From Hyperoplus lanceolatus (taxonomy: Eukaryota; Chordata; Actinopteri; Uranoscopiformes; Ammodytidae): 64,000 nt of DNA. The stretch lies in NCBI GenBank assembly GCA_026929865.2, contig CM049403.1, forward strand, positions 34,427,501-34,491,500, in the 5' to 3' direction. Each line of letters begins with the position of its first letter. Position 1 is the stretch's first letter. The translations under genes and the position numbers were made by a program. Positions 35,012-47,330 of this stretch are shown piece after piece. The notes under the pieces were generated by a model. It ran no database searches and was not told where the DNA came from. It worked only from the letters and a program-made list of their open reading frames with translations.

Positions 35012-35934
35012 TCATGCTTTGACTGATCATCCTTATACTTCAATGGCCATCACATGTTAGCATGCTGATTTCCACACTAAAAATCGGCAGATATTTTCAA
35101 GCATGCTGCATCTGACCACAAACATTGGGACGTCCTAAGTCTTTTTCTACAATAATAAATAGCAGGGAAGTATGGGTATTAGAAAGCAGGGACTGTTTCA
35201 CATTTTTGAAGGGTTCGGATTGATCAAGACACATTACTAAATAAAGTAAATCATATAAATGAACAAACATGAATGCATGTTTTTCCTTATAAAACTTTAG
35301 TGAAATGTTTTAGTATAAAACTATCAAATTAATAAATGCTTGGTTTTTCAAATGTTTTAAAATCGTCTTTGTTTACATGCAATAACTGTTGCTATTTTTC
35401 TTGGATAACCAGGCTGAGCAGCTGATGAATGTTAAGTTCTGAAGGTATTTGGTCATAAATTCAAGTATTGGACAAATTTAAATATTATTAGGTATATATT
35501 TGGTATGTTAATCATTTCTTAGGTCATTGTTGATACACAACTAAAAAAACAAAATGGTAAAGTATTACTCATGAAGTTATGTGTGCTTTTCCGATAATTA
35601 TATTTAAAAATCTATCCCCCCTGAATAAGTAACAGCCCTACATTACAAACAACAATGCCTGTCTTGACTTTTTCCACAATGCTATACAGGCATAACTTGC
35701 AACAAACTAAACTGGTATGGGTGCGAATGACAGTTTACTCTGTAACCAGAACAGGGAAATGATTCTGCTCACCTCGTGATTGTCATGAAATCATAAAATA
35801 CAAGGATTACTGTTGTTATATTATTACCCATCTATACAGTAACTTTACAGAATGGTAAAATTATCTCATAGTAAAAACACTGTGCAGAGTTTTGGAGTTT
35901 GAGGATGGTAGTATGTCCTGGAGTTTGAGAGGTT

Positions 35935-36205
35935 TCTCCCAGTAACCATGAGTTCTCTGGTTGGATCCCCGGCACTGGACAGGAGGGTGTTAGTAGTAAC
36001 TAGTGACTGGTGGTGGCTGCTATTACATATACGGTGCCCACCATCTCTACTATTGTGTCCTTGAGCAAGACACTTAACCCCAAAGTGCTCCAGGGCCTCT
36101 GTACTATGGCTGACCCTGTGTGAGGCTCCCTTTGGAGTGTGGGAACTTGAGAGGGGATATGCGAAAGGAAGAATTTCAGTGTGCCTTGTGTAAATTGCCT
36201 AATAA
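35935..36205 (+). mobile_element. SINE-like element
   Basis: CAGTAACCATGAGTTCTCTG, GGTTGGATCCCCGGCACTGG and CCTTGAGCAAGACACTTAAC in order; same family as 7138-7390. Confidence 0.75.
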
Positions 36206-36303
36206 AGATAACAACTTAGCTTAAACATATGCATACTAGTGTAGCACTTGGTTGTTCACATGAAAAGTGACAGAATTTGTAGTGTGAAGAATTAACAAGT
36301 CTA

Positions 36304-37282
36304 ATGGCGCTTTTCCACCGCACATGTAGCTCGACTCGACTCAACTCGACTCGACTCAACTTGGTTTGGTAGCAGCACGGGTCGTTTTCCACCGCAAATA
36401 GTACCTGCTGAACGTGGGCGGGGTCGTCATAAGGGGCTGAAAGCCTACTCCGGAGCAAAGTAGCGAAGCAGAAATTACGAGCAGTTGTTGCACTATTAAC
36501 TGAACCAACCGCCAAAAACACGGATGAAAAATGTTTAAGAAATACCCCCCTTGTATCTGTTTGCTAAAATAAGTAGAAGAATATTGCTACGGCCATTAAA
36601 AGGGATGGTTGTTGTCCCGATGTGTGACTCTGCCACACAGTCAGCTGTAGGGATGCGTCACGTACATCCCTATGCACAAACACGGGCATGATAAAGTTGA
36701 CTGTTTAGTGCTTGTTTCAGGATACGTGTTTTCAAATGCAAGCCTTGTCTCAGCCTGAATATTTTATTGAGGTAATCAGTTCAGTTCGAGGCTTGTAATG
36801 TAATCGCTCGCTATCATGTCTGTCCCAGCTGGCTACTATTTAGCCTAGCTGCTAGCTGCCCTACATGTCTCCTCTCGTATGTAAGTAACTTCCCCAACAA
36901 CCAACACTGGGTGAGCTTAGCGAATGTATGGAAAATAAATTCGGATCTGTGATGCAAATCAAATGAAAGAGAGCCAGAGAAGGCTGCACGCGGCGTAAAT
37001 ACTCAAAAGTCTCGGAGAGTTGGGGAGAATAAACAACAGAATGAAGCCGGTAGTCTCTGGCCACTGATTGGCCAGACAATAGTCTCTGGCCAATCAGTGG
37101 CCGGCCGTCTGCCGACGTCACCTTTTAGCATCGGCTCAGCTCGCTTGGAACCTAGAGCCAGGCGATACCAAAAAAGCAGCCGCTACGTGGTACCAGGTAC
37201 CATGAAATTGCGGTGGAAAAGCCAAAAATGCGAGTCGAGTCGAGTCGAGTCGAGCTGATACCATGCGGTGGAAAAGCGCCAT
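36304..37282. mobile_element. Fold-back DNA element (GGCGCTTTTCCACCGCA family)
   Basis: ATGGCGCTTTTCCACCGCA and TGCGGTGGAAAAGCGCCAT are exact complements at the two ends. Each arm then has CGACTCGACTC or GAGTCGAGTCG repeats. The 979-bp interior is unlike its surroundings (many CG steps) but has no transposase frame. It separates units B and C. Confidence 0.9.
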
Positions 37283-37514
37283 AAGAGTCTACAGTCAAAC
37301 TATGCTTTGAGCTACATGCTAATATGCTCAAAGTGACAATGCTAACTTGCTGATGTTAAGCAGGTATAATACATACAATATGCCCCATCTTAGTATAGCA
37401 TGTTAGCATCATACTATTTGCTAAATTGCAATGAAATAAAGTGTAAAACAATCTTAGAAATCCTTAGAAATCACAAGGACATACAGTATGATTTTGCTTT
37501 TTTAGTAATATTCC

Positions 37515-37745
37515 TCCTACTGCAGCGTCTGTTGTGTTTTTAGAGGTCAAGGATCAAGACGTATTGTGTTCAGATGTTAATAATCAACAAGGGAAAGTTG
37601 TAAAAACTCGTAAAATTTTAAGTTTCTGTATCGCTTATCGTTTATTTTATTTCATCGGAGCTGGAGCGTGAACTTCAAATCATTTTGCTTCATCACTGAC
37701 TCCCAAGTTGAGCTGCTCTGAAGGTAATGTTTCCACCCCAAATCT
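37515..37745 (+). promoter_or_regulatory. Conserved upstream block of unit C with probable non-coding exon 1
   Basis: Paralogue of 32091-32340, ending GCTGCTCTGAAG|GTAATGTTTC with the donor at 37724. Its conservation between duplicated units points to a promoter and first exon. Confidence 0.5.
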
Positions 37746-37749
37746 TACT

Positions 37750-39130
37750 TCTTACTGTCTTACATGTTTTAACCTACAACTTGATGTTATTTTCCTAGTT
37801 TGATTTACATTTTGAACCTGAATATGTTTATTATAAATTATAAACTTGATTTATTTTTCAATACCGGATGATTGCTTGTGTTCGAAAATCACCTTTGTTT
37901 CACTTGCTTGGTTTGGTTTTGACTTACTGATTTGTTGTACTGCACTATTTGCCATTGATGATTGGTGTGTAATGCATGCTGAATACTAGCCCAGCAAAGT
38001 GAGCTCCCAAAGATAGAAGATAAAAAGATAAGATCGTTAAAAACACTTAAAAGGCATTTGGACCTTTTTGCTTTTTTTCATGAAGAAAATTACACTTTCA
38101 GTTGCTGCAGAAAATGTACAATGAAAAGACTAAGCCCAGTAGAAACTTATTCGGAGCAAACGTCAGACTTTAAAACAAAAGACTACTGTTTGCTTTCCGA
38201 AACCTACCGAACATCAATGTTTGTTTATTTTAATCATGAACACAATTATTTCGCAACCTTTTTTAACTGGTTATTTTAACACTAAAACATGGGAAAGGAA
38301 TTTCCAAGAACCACAGCAAAAGCAACTCATGTGTTGGAGTGTTTAATATTTAATGTATAATGGAGTGGGTTGTGGGCCTAAGATGACTATTCTGACCTCT
38401 GAAGATAGTCACGGACACTGCGATAGTATCAGTGTTTGCTTATCTTAGCCAACTGCAAAGTGGTTCACCTGAAAACTTTCAAGGAATATCAGGGCAGAGC
38501 TCACAACTTGCATAACCAGCCACAACCAAAAGATTAAGGACACAGAGAATATAAAGCTATAGTTCTTAACTTCTGTCGCCCCCTTGAGGAATTCTGATCA
38601 ATTACAGCATCACTGTCGGTGCATCTACATGAGATAAGCTTTCGGTGATGGCACATGGATTTTATTCTGCTGTACGTCCAGGTTTTTTCTTAGCAGTAGA
38701 ATCAACAAATAAAAAATGTCTTGGGCGCTTATTTTGACTCAAAACTCCTGCACCAGTGTCGGGGAAGCGAAACCAGTTTGTAAAACGCTGCCATACTGAG
38801 AAATACAGAGAGAGTTTTTTCGGAGCTAACAGGCTTCATCACCTTTTTGTTAACACGTTTTGCGATGGCTTGAATGTAACGGACATTAGATTTGAGAAAA
38901 AGTTGCGCACTATAGCTTCAAAGCTCCTCATCAATAGTGATCCATTTTAGAGCAGCATATATTTGCTTTATCCAGCCAGTCAAGTTGTCCCTACAGCCCT
39001 TCTATCATGTTCAAGTTTCAAGTTAAGCCTTTACTTTGTCAATTAACACACATGCAATGTAAGTCACACACATGCCAATCGACCTTACTTTTTGGTTTTG
39101 TATTGTACTTTTGTGTTCCATTTGTAGTTA
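37750..39130. other. No gene or clear repeat seen
   Basis: Likely first intron of unit C. Frames at 38058 and 38756 show no family motif. Confidence 0.45.
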
Positions 39131-39137
39131 CTGAAAA

Positions 39138-41425
39138 ATGAGCCAGTCGACATCTGAGCCAGCACCTGAGATCGAAACATGGTCCAGAGAAGACGTCCAC
39201 CATTGGTTGACGACAGAGGTCAAAGTTCATCAGAGCTGTGCGGACAAATTCTTTGAAGAGGAAGTTTCAGGCAATTTTCTAGTTGACTTTGAAAAGGAGG
39301 ACGTATTGGATCTAGGAATAAAACACGGCCCCGCTGTCAAAATCACATCTCATCTACAGAGGCTCAAAGAAGGAACACAGCACGAGTCACAGTTTCCAGC
39401 TGATGTGGAAAACTGGACAAAAGAGCAAGTGACCCAGTGGTTATTGCAGCATGTGAAAGTATGTATTTTATTTGTACACATTTTACACATGTTTATTATT
39501 ATTATTTTTCTGTTTCTTATTCGGTTGGAGGCTTCAGATAAGCCCACTGTTTTTTAGTCTCTCCCTGCACTGTAATTGTTTGTTATCTTTGTTGTTCTGT
39601 ACATTTTAATGGTGCAAACAAAAAAAACCTTAAAACCTTAAACGTAGGTAGATGGGGAAAAGGCAGAACGATTCCAACAGGAAGACGTGTCTGGAGATTG
39701 CCTGGTTTGCTTCACCAAGCAGGATTTTCTAGATCTGGACCTGAAAAAAGGTCCCATTGTAAAGATCCTCAAAGAGCTTCAGCGACTGAAAATTCAACCA
39801 GAACCAACACTGCGTCCTGTCCAGGGTATCTGCACATTTTTAAAGTTCAAATTTAAAAACTTTTAAGACCTTTTAAGACCTCTAAAATTTTAAATTAATA
39901 CCAATAAGTATTGGGTGTCGGATTTGCCAGATTATCATTGAAGGATATAAAACACTGGTAAAATAAAACATATCAATTTAACAATAAAACTAGAAAAATA
40001 GAGAGAAAAATAAAAAGACAAGCTAATTCTGTTTGCCCTGTTCAAATGTAATGCCGTTCCTCAAACAATTCCAGACTTTTTAAGACATTTTAAGACCTTG
40101 AATATCAAAACCTAAATTCAATGACTTTTAAGACTTTTCAGGGATCCGCGGCTGCCCTGGTCCAGTCCCTCAAGTCACACAGACACTGGAAAATCTCACA
40201 GAACTGAAAGAATCTCAAAAGGAAAATCTGCCGCTGGAGAAACCTGCAGAAGTTGAGGAAACTTTTGAAGCGGTGCAGGCAACAGCACCACTAGGGGCGA
40301 CCAAAGAAACAGCTGTGGTAAAACGTTTTCGTTTTCATATTACTTTCAAAGAATATCATTATGTATTGCCCTTATAATGTACACTTTCAATTTCTTCAGT
40401 CTACTGCATATTGTACATATATTGCAATTAATGTTCCACATATTGCAATTTTTTTTTTTTAACTTTTTTATTATATTTAATTTTATATATACCGATTTGT
40501 TTTGCCTTACCTTTGGCACTACTAAGAATGTATTAATTATTAATTGTAAATATTACTTATCTTATTTTACCTAATTTTGCACCACCTTTTGCACTCTTAT
40601 TGCACCACACAAACACACACACACACACACAAACACACTTACACTTACACCGTGGGTCGGAGACACTAAATTTCGATTCCTCTGTATGTCTGGCACATAT
40701 TTTAAATTGGCTGTAAAGCTGACTTTGATATATAACTAATATTAGTAGTTTTTAGTTTGTACCTGTGTTATGATGGTTGACTGTGAGTTTGTTATGTCTG
40801 CTACTGTGGCCAAAATGAAATGAAAAAGGCGTATCAGTGTATTAATAACAAAAAAATGTCTGCTCTTCTGTCCCTCCAGATCCCAGCTGTTGTGATTAAA
40901 AACATCCTGGATAAACTTGAAAGAAATGACCTAAAATCTTTTAAATTCCAACTCAAAAATTACAACAGGAATGGCTACACCGCTGTTCCTCAGGGCAAAT
41001 TGGAGGACAGGGACACCATGGATATCGCCACGTTAGTGACAAACTACTACGGCTGTGACGAGGCCTTATTGGTCACTAGAGATATTCTACACATGATCTG
41101 TCAGCTTGATCTTGGCTCTCAGCTTGAGAGGGACATGGGTAAGAAAAAAAAATTAAATGTTCACTTGCTTACTTTAGTTTTTTTTAAATACCATGTAACC
41201 CTACATTAAATTGCCCAATATCAAATTTTCCTAAAATATTATTTAATGTATTTTCCCGTGTCTACCTGTCAGCTACAGAATTAGAGCCTACAGACTTATA
41301 TTGTTTTTTCAATTTTTTCTGGTTATAATTATGCCTTAAGTATGCCTGCTCTTTGGTCATCACAGTAACTGTTCATTTGTTAACTCACTCACTTCTCTAT
41401 TGTTTACACAGGAGCAAGGGAGTGA
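39138..41425 (+). CDS. Unit C: SAM-SAM-PYD protein with transposon-derived introns and shortened tail
   Basis: Exons 39138-39458, 39648-39825, 40142-40317, 40880-41138 and 41412-41425 keep phase throughout and give about 315 residues. SAM1 starts ETWSREDVHHWL; SAM2 is split by an intron after QWLLQHVK and continues VDGEKAERFQQEDVSGD. The third exon is the acidic linker (ESQKENLPLEKPAEVEE) shared with unit B. The PYD reads VIKNILDKLERNDLKSFKF, GKLEDRDTMDIATLV. The last exon stops at once (GARE then TGA), where units A and B have a Ser/Glu, Lys and Cys-Cys tail; homologous bases continue past the stop with shifts. The introns at 39459-39647 and 39826-40141 are absent from A and E and look like insertions, so if not spliced the product ends at 39557. 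Confidence 0.65.
39459..39647 (+). mobile_element. LINE-tail-like insertion forming an intron in the SAM2 codons of unit C
   Basis: The 189 bases between GTGAAA and GTAGATGG are missing in units A and E. The content (AGGCTTCAGATAAGCCCACT, CTGCACTGTAATTGTTTG, an A-rich end) resembles a 5'-truncated LINE 3' end. GTATGT and TAG lie at the limits, so removal restores the frame. Confidence 0.6.
39822..40159. mobile_element. hAT-type element inserted in the linker codons of unit C
   Basis: CAGGGTATCTGC ... GGCTGCCCTG with 8-bp flanks GTCCTGTC (39814-39821) and GTCCAGTC (40160-40167), 7 of 8 identical. Excising the element with one flank restores the frame. It also supplies GTATCT (39826) and TTTTCAG (40141), which splice in frame. 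Confidence 0.85.
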
Positions 41426-41429
41426 GGAA

Positions 41430-42600
41430 TGGGGAGGACAATGTAGAGTCAGAGTCACCAAGAAAAAAAGAAACTTGTCTTGTTTCAGAGATGTAAAATA
41501 CATTCACAATCATGCTTTTACTTACCATCCTTGCACTGTAGTTGCAGCCACACCTTATATAATAATGTCTCCTAATTTTAAAGAAGTTGAGCCTGGAACC
41601 ACTTCTACCAAAACAACTGTATATGCCAATCAAATACAAGGTAATTGCATCTTACTTGGTGACATGAACAGGTAAATTATTCTGTTCACCTTGTGAGTGT
41701 CATGGAATTATAAAATACAATGATTTATGTAAAATGCTGTCTCTTTGTGATATAAACCACTGTGCTGAGTTATGTGTTTTGATTCACATTCAAATATAAA
41801 CACAATATATTCCTTTCACTGGACTTCCTGGATCTTTTATTTATCTTGTTTATTCCTCTTACCTATACTTGAAGCAATTCACCAACACAGCTGTTTTGCA
41901 ATGTCTTAACATAGCTACTCACCTGCTTAACAGGTGGCCTTAATTAACTGAACCAAATCCTTATATTATACTTAAAATAAAGTAAATGTGTAAATAATAA
42001 TTTACTGGAAGTTAAATTCTACTAAAACAAAATACACAACAGATTAATTTGCCAATTTCTACACAATGCACAATTCTGCTGTTATCTCCTGGTGTTGTTT
42101 TTCCAAATGCCAGTGTGATGTTATCTTATTAAAAATGCTGTCAGGCAACTAGGTACTGTTCTGTTAAATGTTCTCTCATGCGTACATTCACAAGAAAATG
42201 ATTCAAAGTCTTTTAGATGCATAGGACCTTTGCTACCTAATTTGAAGCATCTAATACTGCATGAAAATAAGATATAAACGATGAATCAACAGTAGGTTAT
42301 TTAAACTCTCACTCATATATATATACAAAAATAATTCAAATAAATGCTACACATAATTAATATTTAAAGGTGTTTGATAAAGAACAGTGCTATTCCAATA
42401 GTGGCAATTATAATCAAATAATGGTCAGTTGGCTTGTACAAACAAAATATCCATGCTCAAATGGCCCAAAAAGTAAAAGTCATGATAATAAGAATTCCAA
42501 CAACTGTAAAACTGCATCAATCTAGCATAAATGTCAAAGTAAATGCTGTTCGGTTGTACTTTACAGTGCTCCCTGTATGTGGATGAAACATTTCCTCTTC
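41430..42600. other. 3' flank of unit C, no gene seen
   Basis: Includes GTCACCAAGAAAAAAAG, the remains of the lost tail codons, and a block (41670-41930, e.g. CTGGACTTCCTGGATC) that recurs after unit D at 44400-44650 and partly after unit B near 35750. This shows that whole units with their 3' flanks were duplicated. Confidence 0.6.
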
Positions 42601-45600
42601 TTTAAGGCAAGCTTTCAAGGGGAGAGTTGTTATGTCTCCTGCTGAAAGTAAGCAATAGCAAGGGCTAAGGCAAAGAGGAGCAGTTCAGAAGTCACAATAT
42701 AAAACTGGATATACAGGTTCGCACACACATCGCACATATAGTCTTGTCTCTAAAAATAGCCTGATGCCCGCCCAAACAAACAGAAGTATTTGTGTAGTAG
42801 AGGATCTTGGTCCTGCCCTTAGGCAAGGGCGAGGTTTTAGAAGACAGGTAAGAAAGAATAAAGCAAGAATGCACACAGGACTATACATAACATTGGAATG
42901 ATTAATATTACCTTTATCTCACTGCCTTGTTTCTTCCTTAGTCTGTTGTAGTTTTTACCAAATTCAAAACAAGTTCCTCTGCAGAAAACGGTTTAGGGGG
43001 CATTGCTAAAACACTTTCATCAATTTATCGTATGTTTTATTATAAGGCATCTTACTATAGATAAAGATCATTACTAAATCATACCTGAATGAATCATACC
43101 TTATAAACTCAATTGTCTGTGAGGTGAGTGGGAGTGGCTATCGCTTTAAAACCGCAGGCAGAGGAAGTAATGTGGCAGGGTTGGCTAAAACCTCACACAC
43201 AGGTCTTGGCAACATCATGAAAGGCATACGTTTTCAACTTAGCAACATTTACAGTAAATGAGGGAGTGTAAAGGGACACCATGGATATCGCCACATTAGT
43301 GACAAACTACTACGGCTGTGACGAGGCTGTATTGGTCACAAGAGATATTCTGCACATGATCTGTCAGCTGGATCTTGGCTCTCAGCTCGAGAGGGACATG
43401 GGTAAGAAAACAAATAAAAATCAAAAGTTCAGAATCACTTCAGAAAAAAAACTTGCTCACCTTCGATTTTTCTTTTCTTCCATGTAACCCTGCCCAATAT
43501 CTACACATTTTAAAAGGTTAAAACATTTTATTTTCCAGTGTCTACCTGTCAGCTATTTGAAATGGCAGAGCGAAAGCTTAAGACTTCTATTTATTTTCAG
43601 AAACCTTTAGTTATAATTGTATAGGAACTTTTGATTGATTGGCTCACTTCTCTGTTGTTTACACAGGAGCAAGGGAGTGAGGAGTGGGGAGGACACAGAA
43701 GATTCAGAGTCACCAAGAAAAAAATAATCTTGTATTTGTTCATAAATGTGAAATACATTTACAATAATGCTTTTTATAGTCATCCTTGCACTGCATAATA
43801 ATGTCTCCTAATTTTTTTTTACGATCACTGTGTACTGTCTGGCATTCTATGAAAAAAAAGTTGAGCCTGACACCACTTCTACCACAAAACAGTAGAGTGA
43901 CAACTAGTTCATGGGCCAGTGTGTGGGAAATATCTGAAATCAAGAGTTCTTAAGAATCCAGCTTGTCTTTGAGAGTTTTATTATAAGCCAATATACTTGC
44001 TCAAACAGGGTTAAGAGCAGAGGGACAATTAATTCAGAGTAATGTCAGGGGATATATGGGGTAGAAACTAAGGAACGGGTTGCTGACTAGACTGGGCTGC
44101 GTTTGTCGAGGCTTCACGGGAAACAAGATTAGAATGTGCTTAAGCCTTAGTGTGTGAGGCCAGTTTCCTCAGAACAGGATGTTGAGCTGTGTTGGCAGAG
44201 GAAGATGTGCAACTCTGGTAGCAATGACAGGAAACACTTGTGTCATATACTCAAAAGTGACAATAAAATATGCATGGGGTAATTATGAACATACAGTATA
44301 TGTGATAAAATCCACAAGATACTGTATATGACCAATACAAATATTCTATAAAAATCAAATGCATGTGATTGGCTACGTTTTACGTGATGGACATGGAAAA
44401 TATTCTGTTCCCCTTGTGATTGTCATTACATCCTAAAATATTATTGCTGCCATATTGTAAAATGCTGACTCATTGTGTTATAAACCAGTGTACAGAGTTT
44501 TGTGTTTTTATTATATTTGAAACTCATAAAATATTCCTTAAAACTCATAAAATATTCCTTAAACTGGACTTCCTGGATCATGATTATTCCTCTAACCTGT
44601 ACATTGGAAGCAACTCTCCCTTATACCTCTGTTTTGCTATTGCTAACATAGCTTTTCTGTTCAACCAGTTTTTACTGAAATACAATAAACAGTCAGATAT
44701 AATTAAATACCGCCAAAACTGAATGACTCATCCCTTCTGAACTCAATTGTCTGTGAGTGGGCGTGACTATTACTTTACAACTGCAGGGACGGGAAGAAAT
44801 ATAGGAGGGATGGGCTTAAGTTTCATACAAAGGTTTCGGCAACACAACATTTTCCTCTCAGCAAAATTTAAAGCAAATAGATGAGTGTACAGGTAAATTC
44901 CAGGGGAGATGGTCAGCGGTTGAAATCCAGTCTGAGGTAAGTGGAAAAAGTTTTTTTAAGCTATATTGATATAAATGTAAAGGTAGGGGAACCTCAAAAC
45001 TGTGTTAATAATGTATGATGTCTTACAGTAGGCGGAAATGTCATTCATTCTCTTATGTTGTTTCTTTGAATGAATTGTATTACATTTAATTCCTAGTTCA
45101 GAGGCTGAGATTTAAAACAGTTTGGGAACAATGTTCCACCAGGGCATGTCCTTTCGTGTCTAGACTGGTTCACACAGATTTGATCATTCTCAGGAGTTGC
45201 TCAGTTGATTTGTGTATAGAAGTATAAAGGTTTTGACACTCAAACAGTGTTCAGCACAAACTATCCTTTTATCTGGTTACTTGTTGGTTTGAACTTGGTG
45301 AAGCTGCTCTGCAGTATTTTTCTTTCAGTTTTTTTAGGGCCGGGTATTATTTTTTGGTATATATATATATATATAAATAGCGGGAGCAAAGAGGTGCAGT
45401 TCAGAAGTCACAATACAAAACTGGATGCACGGGTTATCGCACATAAAGGTATGTCTCTATGAATAGCCGTAAAGTCTGCACTCCCATACAGAAATATAAA
45501 TGTGTAGTAGAGGAGCTTGGCTCTGCCCACAGGCAATGGTGACGTTGTGTAAGAGAGGTAATAAAGAATGAAGTAAGAATGCAATCAGGACTATAAATAA

Positions 45601-46800
45601 TATTAGAACATTTAATCTTACCCTGCTTTGTTTCCTCCTTACGCTGTAGTTTTTTCTAATTTTAAAACAATTTCCTATTCAGAACAGGGTTTTGGGCCAT
45701 TGCTAAAAGACGTATCAATATATTGTATGTTTTAATACTAGTTTTGATTTTTCTTAACTATACCTGAATGAATCATACCTTGTGAACTCAATTGTCTGCG
45801 TCTGTGTGTGACTTTGATTTAAAACTGCTGGCACAGAAAGTAATGTGGCAGGAATGGGCTGATGTCTCACACACATTTGTCAGCAATAATAGATGAGTGT
45901 ATGGTTATCTTCAAGGAGGGATGGTCAGTGGCTGAAATCCAGTCTGCGGGAGATAGAGTTCACTGTCTGCTATTGAATATTTTTTTCTTTGGAGCTGTAT
46001 TGAAAAACTTTTCCCCCCATCATTCTGGTGAATAATTTGGCGTACAACAGTATATGTACAATATGGACGTTCCTTTTACATTCTGTTGTTTTCCTTTAGT
46101 TAATTATATGAAATTCTTTGCTCATATGCATAAAATAAAACTAGGCACATATTGGATTCAAAGTCTGCAACGGCTGAACGTATTTGGAAAAATAGGCCAA
46201 GTAATTCAGATAGAAGTAGTTTAATTATTGTTTTTATTTGTGATGTTAAAATAATGGTCAGTTTGCTTGTACACATCAATAAAGTTTGGTGGGAAAAAGA
46301 AAAAAAACTATCCATACTAAAATGGCTCACATAGTAAAGTCATAATAACACAAATTCCAACAACTGTGAAACTGCGTTAATTTGGCATAAATGTAGATGT
46401 TGTACTTCACTGTGCTTCCTCAATGTTGATGAAACATTTATTATTTTAAAGTTCAGCATTTAAGGGGAAAGTGGTTATGTCTTTGACAAAGACAAAGCAA
46501 GAGCTAGGCAAAGAGGTGCAGTTCAGAAGTCACATACTAAACTGGATATACGAGTTATCGCACATAAAGGCACGCCTCTATGAATAGCCGTAAAGTCGGC
46601 ACTCCCTCCCATACAGATTTATTGGTGTGTAGTAGAGGAGCTTGGCTCTGCCCACAGGCAAGGGTGAGGTTGTGTAAGATAAAGAATGAAGCAATAATGC
46701 ACACAGGACTTTGAACAACATGAGAATTATTAATCTTAATATTCATTTCAAAACAATTTCCTATACAGTTTACAAAAACACAGTTAGTTTAGAGGGCATT
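42600..46800 (+). repeat. Tandem segmental duplications of a leader-like block
   Basis: Two blocks alternate. One (GCAGTTCAGAAGTCAC, AGTAGAGGAGCTTGGCTCTG) is at about 42670, 45395 and 46515. The other (AACTCAATTGTCTG, AAGTAATGTGGCAGG, GTTGAAATCCAGTCTG) is at about 43105, 44735 and 45785. In the middle copy the second block ends GTCTGAG|GTAAGTGG (44930-44943), a good donor, so it may be an untranslated first exon and promoter, possibly of unit E. Confidence 0.6.
43273..43735 (+). pseudogene. Unit D: 3' half of a PYD joined to a leader block
   Basis: 43273-43402 is nearly identical to the second half of the unit C PYD exon (DTMDIATLVTNYYGCDEA), keeps the donor, and is followed by a copy of the unit C last exon at 43667 (GAGCAAGGGAGTGAGG). 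The first PYD half and both SAMs are missing; instead the leader block of 43105-43270 is fused directly to codon GGG of the PYD. A 40-residue frame from the internal ATG (43281) would make half a death fold, unlikely to fold. Confidence 0.8.
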
Positions 46801-46854
46801 GCTAAAATACATTTATCAATATATTTGCTTTATTAGGTATTTTAAAAGTTAAGT

Positions 46855-47015
46855 TACTTTATTAATCAATGGCTACATTACGTTTTGTCTTTCCCCATAT
46901 CCTCTCTCAAGTTACTACACTTTGGAGGGGGTCAGAGCGCAAGGTCAGCTGTAGTACAGCGCCCCTGAAGCAGTTTGGGGTTAAGTGTCTTGCTCAAGGA
47001 CACAAAAGGTGGAGT
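46855..47015 (-). mobile_element. SINE-like tail, minus orientation
   Basis: AGCAGTTTGGGGTTAAGTGT and CTTGCTCAAGGACACAAAAG match the reverse complement of the 7138-7390 element's tail; 5'-truncated. Confidence 0.7.
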
Positions 47016-47330
47016 TAGGTTGATTTGTGTATGGATGTATATAGGTTTTGATGCAGCTCAAACTGGCCTTTATTTGGGTTCTTGTTTGTTTTATTGAAGC
47101 TACTCAGCAGTATTTTTCAGTTCTTGTTGTTTGAATCTCATCTGGGTGTAAAATACAGTTCATGGGTGTGGGGTGTAACCTTTAGACTGTGCCAATCTGT
47201 GTCCATTACCATAGCTATCTAAAACACAAGCCTTTTTTTCCCATTGTCGTAATAAAACAGTTCTCTCATTCTCGTAATTAAATAGTCCCCGTGAACTGTG
47301 GCTGATTTACCACAAACATACACAATACAT

